64,000 nt of DNA from Microvelia longipes (taxonomy: Eukaryota > Arthropoda > Insecta > Hemiptera > Veliidae), in contig JACMZG010000008.1 in assembly GCA_018340805.1 (NCBI GenBank), positions 12,383,742-12,447,741 of the forward strand. The letters run 5' to 3'. A program made the position numbers and the translations under genes. Shown here one piece after another: positions 1 through 33,600 of the stretch. Position 1 is the first letter of the stretch; every line of letters starts with the position of its first letter. The notes below the pieces were generated by a model that was not told the DNA's origin, searched no databases, and worked only from the letters and a program-made list of their open reading frames with translations.

Positions 1-104
1 GCACCCAGTGGCTACAGCTGTTTCCTACTACCACCATTTTAGACTTTTCAATGGATATGACGGAGATCTAAACCACTTCCTCGATTCATATCTAAAAGAT
101 CAGA
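1..104 (+). CDS. Sulfotransferase exon (partial at window edge)
   Basis: Open from base 2 in frame; encodes [13 protein letters not shown] onward and ends at CAG A followed by the donor gtaagt (phase 1). Whether the exon starts further left cannot be seen. Confidence 0.85.
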
Positions 105-3100
105 GTAAGTACTAAGTTAAAATATGTATTTATAATAAGAAAAAGTAATTGCGAACGATAAATAAGAAATAGTCCTATTTATTGGGCATTCTAGCGGTTA
201 CCCTTTCAATTATTGACCTAACTCGACGTTAGCATGTAAAAATAATTAAGAAATTTAATGAAACGCACATTTAAGCTTCCTGTGACTTTATGTTAAATTT
301 AAAAAAAATATTTGAAGAAAGCAAAAAAATTGTTTTTATTGCGACAAAAATTTTAACTAATCCACTATTTTTTTTTAAACTTCAATATTTAGCTGTTTAA
401 TTGTATAGGAAATATTGTATTTTTCTAATCAAAAGGGTATAATAATATTATATTATAGGATATTAAAAAATAAAATATATTATTATTACAATAATCCAAG
501 ATTCGCATTTGAATGAAACTACTACACCTGGGTTAATATGAAAATGCATAAATTGGTCCATCGTTTTGGTCTATTTGTTCATTCCAGAACTCTTCTGTAT
601 AGATAAATACATAAATACCATCGAGACCGGTATCTCAGTGTTAGAGTGCTCTCCTTATGCCTGCAGGCATAAGACGAGGTGGTCGAGGGTTCAAATCCAG
701 CCAGAGGAGGGCCTCAATATGAAGGCATCCCTTGTACCGTACACTCAGGAGGTCTTGAATTAAAGGCCGGCCAACCTAGGGGTTTGACGTTTTCTCGGCT
801 GCTAATTCGCAAATGCGGGGTTGGTTCCTGTTTTGTTCGAGGCAAGTCTGAATCTACGTTTCCATTGTCTCCAGCTCACGAAAAGCCAAGGTTCTGCGGG
901 CTGTTGGAGATGAAGGTCAGAAAGATATACTGGGCCTTCATATTCTTCAAAACTTAGTAAGTGAAAGTGAAGCCGGTGCCATGAATAAGGTGGCAACGAA
1001 GTTCTGGGTTCTTAGACAGACGTGCCCTAATAGCACATCGGAGCTTTGATTATCAGGTCAGAGCTACAGAATGAGTTTGTGCACATTGACGTCGAGGTTG
1101 CTAGAGTTCTCTGTAGGGTGGCGCTGGACTAGCAGAGCGGTGAGCCAACTACAATCTGGTGATGCTAGAGGAGCTGATGAGATTGTTGAAACTTGTTGAA
1201 TAAGTGCGGGTCAATTAATACTAATGTGTTCAGAGGAGCTAGTAAGACTAGATGAACTAAGCACACTGTGAACTAGTAGCCGGCGCTAGCCAGATCGGTG
1301 AGCCCTAGCCATGGTTTAGCTGGTTTACATGAATAAGACAACTGAGAACTAGTCAAAGGCACTAGCCAGAGCGGTTAGTTTAAGTAGAGCCAGGTTGGGC
1401 TAGATAAACTAGGCAAACTGTGAACTATTCCTATGTGTCACCAGCCACATATAAGGGTGTGCTTTCCAGATGATTGAATGTATACAAACTCAGGTTGGAT
1501 TAGTTGAGTGAAATTTGAGTGAACCAATATGACCCTACGGGTTTAAGCGTTAAAAAAATAATAAAAAATAATTCCACTTATCTGTTTCAGTTGATTACAT
1601 GCCGATATGGAATCATATGCTGTCCTTCTGGAAAATGAGAAATGAAGAAAATATCCTGTTTTTAACATTTGAAGAAATGAAAGATGTAGGCTACTTTGTC
1701 CATAGCTGTTATTTTTTTAACAATACGATTTATTTAAAAACCCGTAATTTTATTCAGTGAGATCTGAATTATGATTAACTGTTATAGTGCGGTAAAAACT
1801 TGCGTATCAAATAGGGAATGAATAATTTCATTAGGACATTGTTATAGATAATTCTAATAAACTAAACAGGAAAAAATATAATAAATATAGCATAAAAGTT
1901 AGGTATGTGACACGTTCAGATTCAGTAATGTGTGTAATTGTACCTGTTAATCATACTGTCCAGTTTTGATTCTAGTAGGAGCCTCTAGGATTTTTATGTA
2001 AGAGATAATCCTTGAATGTGCCGTCCTTCGAAAGGAACGTTAACCCGGTGGTTTCGAGCTTTGCCATGACTCGTAAGAGATATCTAACCTTAGAATAATA
2101 CTATATATAAGGAGCACTACTGATAACACGAAAGCCGGTTGACTGGTGCAACTAAGTAATGCTGCCAACCTGACAACAAAACATTATTTTAAATATTTGT
2201 CATAAATATCTATTAATGAAGAAAGATCGTAAAGAACAAATATAATAACTTAAAACACCTGCTGAGTATTTAATAAAACTGGTCTTAGATGGCAAAAGGG
2301 TGGCGGAATACAAGAATCTACATTTAGTTGACGAGGACTACTTTTTATATATAATTTTAATAAATACGTTAAACTACAATTTAAAATGCTTTAAATATTG
2401 TAATGCACCGATATTTATAATAGTATTTTATGAATAATCAATCATTAATTAATAATAGAACATAATAATTCAGCAACCGGAAGTATTGCCAACTTTTTTT
2501 TAGAAAATTGTATATTGTTAGGGTGGCAGCATTACTTAGTTGCACCAGTCAACCGGCTTTCGTGTTATCAGTAGAATTACATTGTGTTTACGGTCCTGTG
2601 CTCCTTCTATATATAGTATTATTCTAAGTATCTAACCCTAAAGAAACCTGGGCTTAGACAAATATTTAAGAGAAGGTACTTAAACTACCATAAGCTTCTT
2701 AAGGTCCATTCATAAGATTGCATAGGTTGAAATTTGCACTGTCACCAGATGCATCGGAATCACTACCGCTACCGAAGTACTGTGACTGCACAGAATAGTT
2801 ATTGCCGTTAGTTAACTAGACCTGCACAAATGGATCAGTTATTAGCATTTAATTGATTTGAGAACGCGAAAGACTTGACTTGAAAGAAACCTATTCGTTT
2901 TCAAAGTTTGGACTTTTTTTTAACCCCACTTCCGATTTAGAGAACAATTAGATTTGTTGGAAATTTTATTTCTTAATATTTTTGGCTTTCCACATAGTGA
3001 ATGATATACTATTATTTGTTTTGTCTTTTTTAACTAGGGAAAGTAAAAATTAAATTTACTCAATAATGTAAACTTTGACCATAATTAATCTTATATTAGA

Positions 3101-3529
3101 AGGAAATAATCACAACAAAAAGAAAAACTATAAATATCAAAAACAACCTTTTCTTCTTCGACTTTTTTAAATTCAGTGTAAAAAATGATATATCTTCTTC
3201 TTCTTGTTTCTTAAATTCACAACTGATTATTTTTTCAGGACCTCTTAAACGTGGTTAAAAAGACAGCTAAATTTTTAAATAAAACCCTAACTCAGGAGCA
3301 AGAAATCCAGCTCGTGCAACACTTGAGTTTCTCCAGTATGAAAGACAACCCTAAAGTGAACAAAACAAATGCTATCAACATGATAAAGGGAGAACAAGCT
3401 GATAACTTTTCCTTTATTAGAAAAGGGGAAAAGGATGAGTGGAGAAAAGTCATCAGTCAGGAGTATCTCAATAAATTTGAGCTGTGGACTCGGAAATATA
3501 AACAAGGGACTGACTTTCCATATTATTAA
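1..3529 (+). CDS. Cytosolic sulfotransferase, 3' three exons (5' part outside window)
   Basis: Transfers sulfonate from PAPS to small hydroxyl or amine substrates in the cytosol (family knowledge). Coding exons are 1-104, 1591-1685 and 3239-3529. Donors are gtaagt after 104 and gtaggc after 1685, acceptors end at 1590 and 3238, and the phases (1, then 0) match. About 162 residues are visible, against a usual 290-330, so the N-terminal PAPS-binding part is missing off the left edge. Exon 1 carries the [12 protein letters not shown] block of the 3'-phosphate-binding region, exon 2 the [19 protein letters not shown] block, and exon 3 runs through [12 protein letters not shown] to the stop TAA at 3527-3529. 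The canonical RKGxxGxW motif has Asp where the second Gly normally stands. Substrate cannot be told. Confidence 0.88.
620..960 (+). repeat. tRNA-headed SINE-like repeat in sulfotransferase intron
   Basis: Positions 627-704 look like a decayed tRNA: an A-box-like TATCTCAGTGTTAG and a B-box-like GGGTTCAAATCC near 686-697. About 250 bp of unrelated body follow. No poly-A or clear target duplication was found, so the 3' boundary is approximate. Confidence 0.5.
1090..1445 (+). repeat. Degenerate tandem repeat, roughly 100 bp units
   Basis: Three to four diverged copies of a block containing CTAGCCAGAGCGGT and GAACTAGT. Lies in the first visible sulfotransferase intron. No coding potential seen. 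Confidence 0.45.
1591..1685 (+). CDS. Sulfotransferase internal exon
   Basis: Acceptor tctgtttcag precedes 1591. Encodes (I)[18 protein letters not shown] and the [10 protein letters not shown] block typical of sulfotransferases; donor gtaggc follows 1685, phase 0. Confidence 0.87.
1972..2088 (+). repeat. SINE body fragment with shared core
   Basis: Contains AATGTGCCGTCCTTCGAAAG followed by AACGTTAACCCGGTGG, the same core seen at 28450-28495 and, inverted, at 56760-56800. The tRNA-like head is missing. Its right edge is interrupted by the MITE at 2089. Confidence 0.5.
2089..2628 (+). mobile_element. hAT-like MITE, 540 bp, 8-bp target duplication
   Basis: Ends are CTTAGAATAATACTATATAT and its inverted counterpart; the inverted repeats run about 90 bp, with a 27-bp insertion in the right arm. 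TATCTAAC flanks both sides (2081-2088 and 2629-2636). An 8-bp duplication fits hAT-type transposition. No ORF, so non-autonomous. It sits in the last sulfotransferase intron and interrupts a SINE tail. Confidence 0.88.
3239..3529 (+). CDS. Sulfotransferase terminal exon
   Basis: Acceptor attttttcag precedes 3239. Encodes 96 residues starting [15 protein letters not shown] and ending QGTDFPYY, then TAA. It contains the C-terminal IRKG motif that contacts the 3'-phosphate of PAPS in this family. Confidence 0.9.
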   Translation, partial: DLLNVVKKTAKFLNKTLTQEQEIQLVQHLSFSSMKDNPKVNKTNAINMIKGEQADNFSFIRKGEKDEWRKVISQEYLNKFELWTRKYKQGTDFPYY

Positions 3530-3838
3530 ATGATTGTACAGCACTGAGCCCATAGAAGTATAAAAGTAGAAGAGGCAAACCCTCTCTCTATGCATTAGGA
3601 GACATGAAACATATCTCCAGGGCTCTGTGTAACCTCGTTTTATCCTACTCCATTAGTTTGTTAAGGTTATTTTGAACCAATTGTAAGATGGGATATCTAT
3701 AATTATTAATATATGCTATGAAATAATAACTCAATAATCAATATATGATTTTAAATAAAATATAAGGAGCAACAAAACTATTTAGATACATAAAAAGGCA
3801 TGGTGATGATTACATATGATTTATAATAGAATATCAAG

Positions 3839-4303
3839 CAAAGAGACTAATACTTAGAGGGAGGATACAACAGCTCTTATCATTCCTTGGGTAGCTAGGT
3901 GCCGTAACTGTACATTGGTGACGTCATTTATTTTTATTTTTCTTAATAATTACAATCCTACGTAAATATTAGATTGTTTTTTCGCACTATTTTGTCTTAA
4001 TTTAAGTAAATTACGTTTAAAATAAGTTTTAAATATTATATATTCTGTGTTGAATGAAGTGATTTAATGAGGCTTCACTGAAAAATGCCCGCCGTTTGTG
4101 GAGTACGTGCTACAATAGGGGTTGTAGAGGGGTGGGGGAGTATATAGTCTCTCTCCCTACTGACTATAGTATACTGTAGTCTCTTGGGAGACTACTGTAG
4201 GGGTAAGTACAGTTATGGCACCTAGTGGAAGCTGTCTTACTTTCAGACTCCTTATCACTGTGCTATTCTGCCCTTGTACACCCTCTAAGTATTAGTCTCT
4301 TTG
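3839..4303 (+). mobile_element. Second MITE with long terminal inverted repeats
   Basis: Starts CAAAGAGACTAATACTTAGA and ends with the reverse complement; arms match with gaps over about 80 bp. Flanks are ATATCAAG (3831-3838) and ATAACAAG (4304-4311), an 8-bp duplication with one mismatch. Lies just downstream of the sulfotransferase stop codon. Confidence 0.8.
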
Positions 4304-4311
4304 ATAACAAG

Positions 4312-5028
4312 AAAGTTGTCAGTGTTGCCAAAGGCAGGCACAACAAAATATAAATCAAGACCTGACTGACATCCCCTTTCTGAGAAATAACCAAAAATTT
4401 AACTTAAGCTGCCAGAGAAGACTAAAAGCTCAACCTCTTAGAAGTTTGAGCTTACTGGTTCGATCGCATGCGATAGAACTAGGGAGATGGAATCTAAGTG
4501 GATCCCCCGATACGCTGTATGTACCTTTAGAGACGATCGTATTTAACGGATAACCTTCTCTTCGAACTTTTATTTCACTTCAATATTACCGTTTTTGATC
4601 AAATAACTTTTGGATTATTAATTTTTTAGTGCAACTTTATTATTACGCAAAGGAATCACAATTTAATTAAATATTTTTTTTGTTTTAAACTTCCTTATAA
4701 CCAAAAGTGAACCTTCACTATAAAAGACGCGATGTTTTGGCGGTTTCAGCTATCATGTAATCTCACTCGAATGACTAAACAAAGACGCTGTTAGAACCGT
4801 GGAGTTAGTTGACCGCATACGTATCCAATACATACATATCCAATACGATCGTCTGTTAAATACGCTGTGTGTTCGTAGTAAATGTTGGCTCACTAATACA
4901 ACGGCAGCTCTGCTTTTGTACAAGTTACTTGCTGGATTTTTATATATTCCTGCTATATTATCAGCTGTTTAACATAAAACATCAGTAATCGTGTGAATTC
5001 TACTCATCTATGCATGTAAACGTATAAC
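4312..5028. other. Intergenic, no gene seen
   Basis: A+T-rich sequence between the sulfotransferase and the P450 gene. No ORF, repeat unit or RNA gene was recognised. Confidence 0.5.
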
Positions 5029-5507
5029 CTTCATGAAGTTTCTTTAAAACCGTTCATTTTGTTTCTGTTTTTGTTCGTAGACTAATTTTTTTTTCATGAT
5101 CTAATAATTCCTAATGAAGAACAAGCAGTGGTTGAAAACTGTTATAACAGTGTTATACAAAAAGTCCAAGAAAATGTAGGAAATTCTCAAAATATTATTC
5201 AGAATCCTGTTAAATACATCCAAAATTTAACTCAACAATAAAAAAATAATTAAACAGGTATTTGTCATTTGTTTGTTTATTTTTCATTATAATTAAACAT
5301 GTATTTATTTTTTTACTTTTTTTTTCAATTTTAAGTATACAGCGCAGTTTATTTAATGAGTGCTACCTAAAAAAAATAGTGTATGCCATCCGGCTGAGAA
5401 TGTCTTTATGTCTTGGCAATTTTTCCCGACTCGCTTCGCTCGTCGGTAAATCTAATTGCCGTGACATAAAGACAAACTTCTCAGCCTTATGGCATAAATA
5501 ACTATTT
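5029..5507 (+). mobile_element. Inverted-repeat element, copy 1 (mate at 24948-25345)
   Basis: Matches 24948-25345 in inverted orientation at both ends: AATAGTTATTTATGCCATAA on one side and the GTTTCTGTTTTTGTTCGTAG block on the other. The right 125 bp are themselves a foldback (GCCATCCGGC / ATGCCATAAGGC) around ACTCGCTTCGCTCGTCGG. The central parts of the two copies differ. Confidence 0.65.
5086..5241 (+). pseudogene. Possible transposon-protein tail of about 50 residues
   Basis: An open frame with protein-like composition, including EEQAVVENCYNSVIQKVQEN and ending NLTQQ at TAA 5239-5241. It lies inside the repeat at 5029-5507 and is absent from the mate copy, so it may be the leftover C-terminus of a transposon protein. 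No family was recognised and no start or splice acceptor is clear. Confidence 0.25.
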
Positions 5508-6337
5508 CCTTCTTTTCCTCCTTTTTTATGGATTTTAGGAGACTTCTGCTAAAGATACTTATAGTATAAGTCTCTAAGTGTAAGATCACTTCCTATATGG
5601 ATAGGGAGCATCGTAAGTACAACACACATTAGTGAATAATTGTCTACGTTTCAAAACCTATGGATTATAAAATTCGAAAACAGATCATTTCTGTATTTGA
5701 AGATTAATTTCGTTTGTAGTTTGAGTTTGAAGTAAACGATAAACTTTTCGGTGTTTCTTTTTAATTTTTCTTCAATGTAAAAGTTAATGTTATGTTATTT
5801 TCAATGTAAATGTTCTTTAATGGAAAAGTATTGCATTTTCCGCTTCAAATCCAAAACTAGGATTTCAACTAAATTATCCATTTCAGGTAGGTTTAGGACC
5901 TTCTGAGTGGTTTTTACCAAGTTATCAATCCGCATGAGTGTGTGTCTCTTTTTCCTGGAGCAAAGGTTAATTTGTAAATACAAGTAAATCTTAAGGATGC
6001 CGTACTAACAAATGTAATTAAGAGCACCTAAAATATATTTTATTAACAAATAAGATATTGCAGTAACAATAAGTCGTATTCATTACAATCTTTACTTAAA
6101 TTACATCAATAATCCTAAATACAAATGATCACAATTAGATGAACCAAGGATGATAAAATTTAAGATTACTAATCTTTAAAATGAGTGGAGACGTCTAATT
6201 ACAGCTGTGGGTAATGTTAGCTAGTGCTTTTTAGTGCTTTTAGCACTTTTCTTGTACCAGAGAATGGTCAGTAGGTTAGTACACACACGTAACTTGGCTG
6301 CGATTTCATTGCTGTGATTTTCTTGCTGTAATTCCTG

Positions 6338-28837
<22,500 letters not shown>

Positions 28838-28914
28838 TTTCACCTAAAACATTAATATTTGGTCAAATAGCTAATAATGAAATTAGTCTTGAATTTTAAC
28901 TCAACTTTCGACAC

Positions 28915-29570
28915 CAAAACTGGTGCCTCGCTTCGCCCGCTAGATTGCGTCTAAATAGTAATGATGCATATTCAAAAAGGCTCGCTTCGCTTGCTAGATA
29001 GTGCATATTTATACAATATAAAAAGAGCTCACGTCGCTTGCTAGATTACGTATAGTTACAATACATATATAAAATAGTAATTATATTGTAACAAAGGCTC
29101 GTTTCGCTCGCTAGATACTGTATGTTTAATTATAAATACTAAAAAGGTCTCGCTTCGCTCGCTACATTGCGTATAGTTTCAATAAAGCATATTAAGAAAG
29201 GCTCGCTTCGCTCGCTAGAATGCGTATAAATTAAAAATAATGCATACTAAAATGGGCTCGCTTCGCTCTATATATGAGTGTATTTAGAATTTAGTATGCT
29301 GAAAAAGGGCTCTTTTAGAATTGGCTGGATTCCATGAATTAATAATACGAATAACAAAGGACTCGCTTCGCTCGCTAAATTGCGAATGTTTTTAATCATT
29401 CATAATAAAAAGGGGCTCGCTTCGCCCGCTAGATTGCATATAGTAATAATTATACATAGTAGAATAGCTCATTTATGGATAGTGAATTATGTATAGGAAA
29501 TGTAGGCTTGCTACGCTAGCTAGGTAGCGTATATTTAGATTTTACACAGTAAAAGAGAGCTAGCTTCTGT
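28915..29570 (+). repeat. Minisatellite, about 11 units of roughly 60 bp
   Basis: Each unit starts with GGCTCGCTTCGCTCGCTAGA and continues with TTGCGTATAGTT and an A+T-rich spacer. The array begins about 80 bp upstream of the P450 start codon. Spacers vary in length, while the 13-bp core stays. Confidence 0.9.
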
Positions 29571-30900
29571 TCATTACAAGTTATCTTTATCTTGTAAATT
29601 CTTATAAAATTAGTAAAACTAAATATTATATAAAATTATGACAGCCATGTTGATTTTTTTGGAATTTGTCGTATAATATATTTTGTTCTACTAATCAAGA
29701 GCTTTTTAACAAAATATTACTTGAATTATTATTATATTTTAATTTAATTTTTTTAAGTTCACTATTTTTGCCGCTATTTTCAAAATGTTGACCATGAAAC
29801 TTACATTTTATTTTTTTAATCTTTAAGAGCTTTCAAAATATTTGTATATTGATACAACTTGATTTTTTCATAACAAATTAATTTTTAAGAGGTCAGCCAT
29901 TTTTAAAACCAATTTCGAATTTTATTCACAAACTATGCGGCTCTGACACACGCGCACCAAATTTGATCAAATTCGGTCAATTTTTACGGAAGTTATCCCA
30001 GCACGTACAAACAAACAATTAATCAAATATCGTGCTATTTAGCTGTCTAATGAAAAACTCACTGACGTTTGTTCAATAAAATAGTTATGCGTTGAATAAA
30101 AAAGGCTTGCTTCCATCGCCAGATTGCGTATAACAAACTGGCGATTATGCTGTGCTGTTTACAGCACAACATAATTCTATACACGTAAAACAATAAAGAA
30201 AATAAACATAACACTTACCTTCAATATCAACTGTTCACTAAAATGATAGTTAAACACTTTTCTTTACATATCTTTATATTATAAAAATATTAATATATCA
30301 CTGATAACATAAAAATTATATAATATTCAAGAAATTAAATTATTTAAAACTCGTCTTATCTGCAAGATAAGAAAGATCTAATGGTGAATTCCAAACTAAA
30401 CTGGATTCAAAACTAACTAAGATTCAAAACAATAGAGATAGGTCTGCACAGCATAGATATATTCTCATTATCAGCTAGGGAAACATTAAAAAGTTTACAT
30501 TTATTACTTCTAGAACTCGTTTCAGAAACCTGAGATGTATATTTTGTTCGTTGGGAATTGATCACTACATTTAAGTAACAAACTATATATGTTAAACGAT
30601 AAACTTCATGGAATCAAATATCATTACATAAATTCATAAAAAATACTATAAAATTAAAGCAGAACAACCTAATTTTGTAAATTTACGAGTTGATTATTTT
30701 AAACCATATGATAAGATTTTATCATACCATGTAACTGGAGAAGAAGAGATTTATTTAATATCTAGCATATGAAGAGGGGAACCTGTTGTTTTAATCTTTT
30801 AACTCTGGCCTTGGAATTAATTGGATTCTTTGCTCATCTTTTGAAGACATCAGGAAACTATGTTTTTGGTAATAGTGCAATTCTTATTCATAAAAGAGTA
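29571..30900. other. A+T-rich intergenic, no gene seen
   Basis: No ORF of note. One stray word near 30100 (AAAAGGCTTGCTTCCATCGC then CAGATTGCGTATA) looks like an outlying unit of the 28915 minisatellite. Confidence 0.5.
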
Positions 30901-30929
30901 TTTCTTTATTTTTTTATTTATTTTTACTT

Positions 30930-31725
30930 TTCCTCATTTATACTGTAGGTATATATTGTATTTGAAAAGAAATCCGAAACGGGGATGTCACCGGAATTAT
31001 CCGTTTAAGGTGATTTTAAAGCCTCTTGAATGATTTTCTCAAAATTGTCTGTCTGTATATGTGTGTGTGTCTGTTATTATCGTAGCTCCTAGTGTATTTA
31101 TGTTAGAAAATTGAAACTTTGTAGAAAAATCAACCTACAACCTGTATTTACCTACAACCTACAATCAACCTTTATTAGTGCTATTCGGAAAATAATCTTT
31201 TTTATGACGTCATTAACCCGCAATAATGACAGCAAAAATTTCGTAAAAAAACGCGGAAAAATGATGCGATTGGATTGAGATTTGGCACGCATGTGGCCAT
31301 GTATAAGACTAACATATGTACCAAGTTTCATCTCATTATATGTATTAGTTTAATTTCTATCGAATGATTTGTGTACGTTTTAAAAAAATTGTAAACAATC
31401 AGAAAATGATCTTATTGAGTTTAAATTTGGTGAAAGTGTAAATATTTATTTAATACATTTTACATTTACAAGCTATGATTTTTTTTGGATAAAAAAAGTT
31501 AAGCAGCATTGAGCGTGGTTAGTTCTGTATGGATGACCGATGAGAATGAAACGGATGCATTTACAATGTGCGGACGAGTGAAGCGAGTCCTAGGACATGC
31601 TGCAATATAAATTTGGTGAATTGTATATTTAGAGGACGAGCGAAGCGAGTCCAAAGTAGGGAGGATGATCGCAGCGAATCCAATGTGATGAGGAAAAGTT
31701 CCGAGGTACCTCGTACTCGATTCAA
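30930..31725 (+). repeat. Dispersed repeat family A, longest copy
   Basis: Most complete copy, about 800 bp: TACTGTAGGTATATATTG, TGTGTGTGTGTCTGTTATTA, GACGTCATTAACCCGCAATA, CCAAGTTTCATCTCATTATA, then two GCGAAGCGAGTCC-type words (31568, 31628) and GTTCCGAGGTACCTCGTACT. Other copies: 6600, 8150, 12040, 13680, 14880, with scraps at 39300 and 40800. Confidence 0.6.
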
Positions 31726-31726
31726 A

Positions 31727-32600
31727 TTCAAATTCAAATTCTTTATTAAGCAAAGTAAGCAAAAAATTTTACATGCCAAGTCAAAAATAAAAAACATTTT
31801 TTAGCAAAACAAAATTAAAGAAGTTAACAACTTTCAATACATTTAAATTTGTCAATAAAAATATCATTTAAATTATAATATTCCTTCTCCATTAGATATC
31901 TCTTAATTACTTTCTTAAATTTAACAAAATTCATATTTTTTATATTTACAGGTAATAAATTATAAAACATAATACACTTGTAGTAAGCTCCTCGCTTATA
32001 TAAACTGGTCTTGTGCTTTGGAATTCTTAAAACTAAATCATTTCTTGAGCTTCTTGAATTAATAAAATCATTAAAATAATTAGGGTTCTTCTTCACAAAA
32101 AGTAAACAATTTAAAATGAATAGAGAAGGTAAAGTTAAAAGTTTGTTATTTTTAAAATGGCCGACACAACTCTCAAGTGGTTTCAAACCAAACATGATTC
32201 TAATTATTCTCTTCTGGTACACAAAGACTTGATTTATATTCGACTGAGTTGCCCAATGAATGAGACCATAAGACATTTTGCTAAAAATTATGCCATAATA
32301 ACTTTGAAATAATATATCCTTAGACACAATAGGTTTAAGCTTACGGAATAAGAAAGATGATTTGCTTAGATAGCTGCATACGTTATCAGCATGAATGGTC
32401 CATTTAAGTTGTCTATCAATATAAAAGCCTAAAAATTTTACAGAGTTAGATTGTTCCATATCAACATCTAAATTTATATTTACTTTATTATTATTTACAA
32501 AATTTATTAAGCAACTCTTACTTAAATTAAGTTTTAATTTATTTGTTTTAAACCATATTAAACCATATTCGCCTGACTTATGGACCTCTTTGCTAGAATT
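31727..32600 (-). pseudogene. LINE 3' fragment (RT C-terminal region)
   Basis: Minus-strand frame 32459-31824 reads SVKFLGFYIDRQLKW, FRKLKPIVSKDILFQSYYG, then the C-terminal region common to CR1/Jockey-group LINEs. The element ends in a (GAATTT)n tail at 31727-31743. Catalytic RT domain missing. Clade is an inference. Confidence 0.8.
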
Positions 32601-32639
32601 ATTTTAATCTATAACTTTTTTAGTGTTAAAATGACGATA

Positions 32640-32990
32640 AAAAAATATCGCCGGTACAAAGATTTGAACCAGCGAACTCTGGATTTAAGTATATGGAGTC
32701 ATATTGTTCCAAACAGGTTTCATTCAATTCAGGACCCTCCCCACCTCTAAAAAAAGATAGACAGTGACACCCTACTTTATTTTAAGTTTTTAAGTCGTGT
32801 AAGAGTCTTACACGGCTCATCAAGCTTTTACCATCTAAGAGGAAGAAGTAGTTATTTGTGGTTTTTTAATTTTATTTGTCTCATGGTTTTTTAATTTTAT
32901 ATTTACTCTAAGGCACTGATGATGGCCTCATGCTAGGATGAAAGCGCTTTGCCAATAAAATATTTTTGTGGAGAGACTCTTTTCTTTCAC
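32640..32990 (+). repeat. SINE-like plus Penelope-like 3' fragment inside a LINE
   Basis: Starts with a block shared with 34755 (ATCGCCGGTACAAAGATTTG, a tRNA-like inverted B box) and ends with GGCACTGATGATGG through TTTTGTGGAGAGAC. That end is also found at the 3' end of the Penelope-like element (53769-53838). Confidence 0.6.
32912..32953 (+). ncRNA. Hammerhead ribozyme, complete core
   Basis: Order as in type I hammerheads: stem I GGCA (32912-32915) with TGCC (32950-32953); CTGATGA (32916-32922); bulged T; stem II GGCCT/AGGAT around CATGCT (one G-A mismatch, one G-T); GAAA (32940-32943); stem III GCGC closed by A-T, self-complementary; predicted cleavage after T32949. Such motifs are known in the terminal repeats of Penelope-like elements, where they process the RNA. 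Confidence 0.75.
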
Positions 32991-33600
32991 CCATAATGAA
33001 CGACTCCAATGGTGCTCAATTTCATCTAAAAATTGATCTTTAAGTTTATCTCGATGACGAATAGACAAGACAAGACCAGAGGTGATCCATGGCTTAAGTC
33101 TTATAGAATTGTGCGATATTCTATATCTCACTACACTAGTACTGTTTTTAATTGCTTCAACCGATTTATCAAGAAATAATTCAGTAGCTGAATTACAGTT
33201 CTCAACGCTGTACAAACATTTCTAATCAATAAATGAAATATTTCTTAATAAAACAGTTTCATCAATTATTTCTTTATAAGTGAAGTTATCCATATTTGGT
33301 GGTAAGGAGGTGTTACTTTGCTGAGTAGATTTCGTAGAGATAATCAGACCAGTAGGTTTGTGGTCAGTAATTTGGCTTTCTAAACTGAAAGATTCTAGCA
33401 AATCAAGCTCATTTTTATTGATCTTTATCATAATATGATCAAGGCACGCTGTCTCGCGAGTAGAGTTATTTATAAGGCTTATAAAACCGTATTCACATGT
33501 AACATCTAGGTAGTGATTGGATACTCTGTTTGAACTTAATATGTCAATATTTGTGTCACTCAAAATAATATGAGTAACAAAATTTTTAGAGTTCCGCCAA
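32986..33600 (-). pseudogene. LINE endonuclease C-terminal fragment
   Basis: Minus-strand frames 33563-33222 and 33215-32928 read ETACLDHIMIKI, SLESQITDHKPTGLII and then RLKPWITSGLVLSIRHRDKL, the end of an AP endonuclease plus the linker toward RT. One stop separates the two frames. Confidence 0.72.

Noticed and set aside
28915..29570. CRISPR-like array
   Set aside because: Repeat core with spacers that are themselves related and A/T-rich; eukaryotic context, no cas genes. It is a minisatellite.
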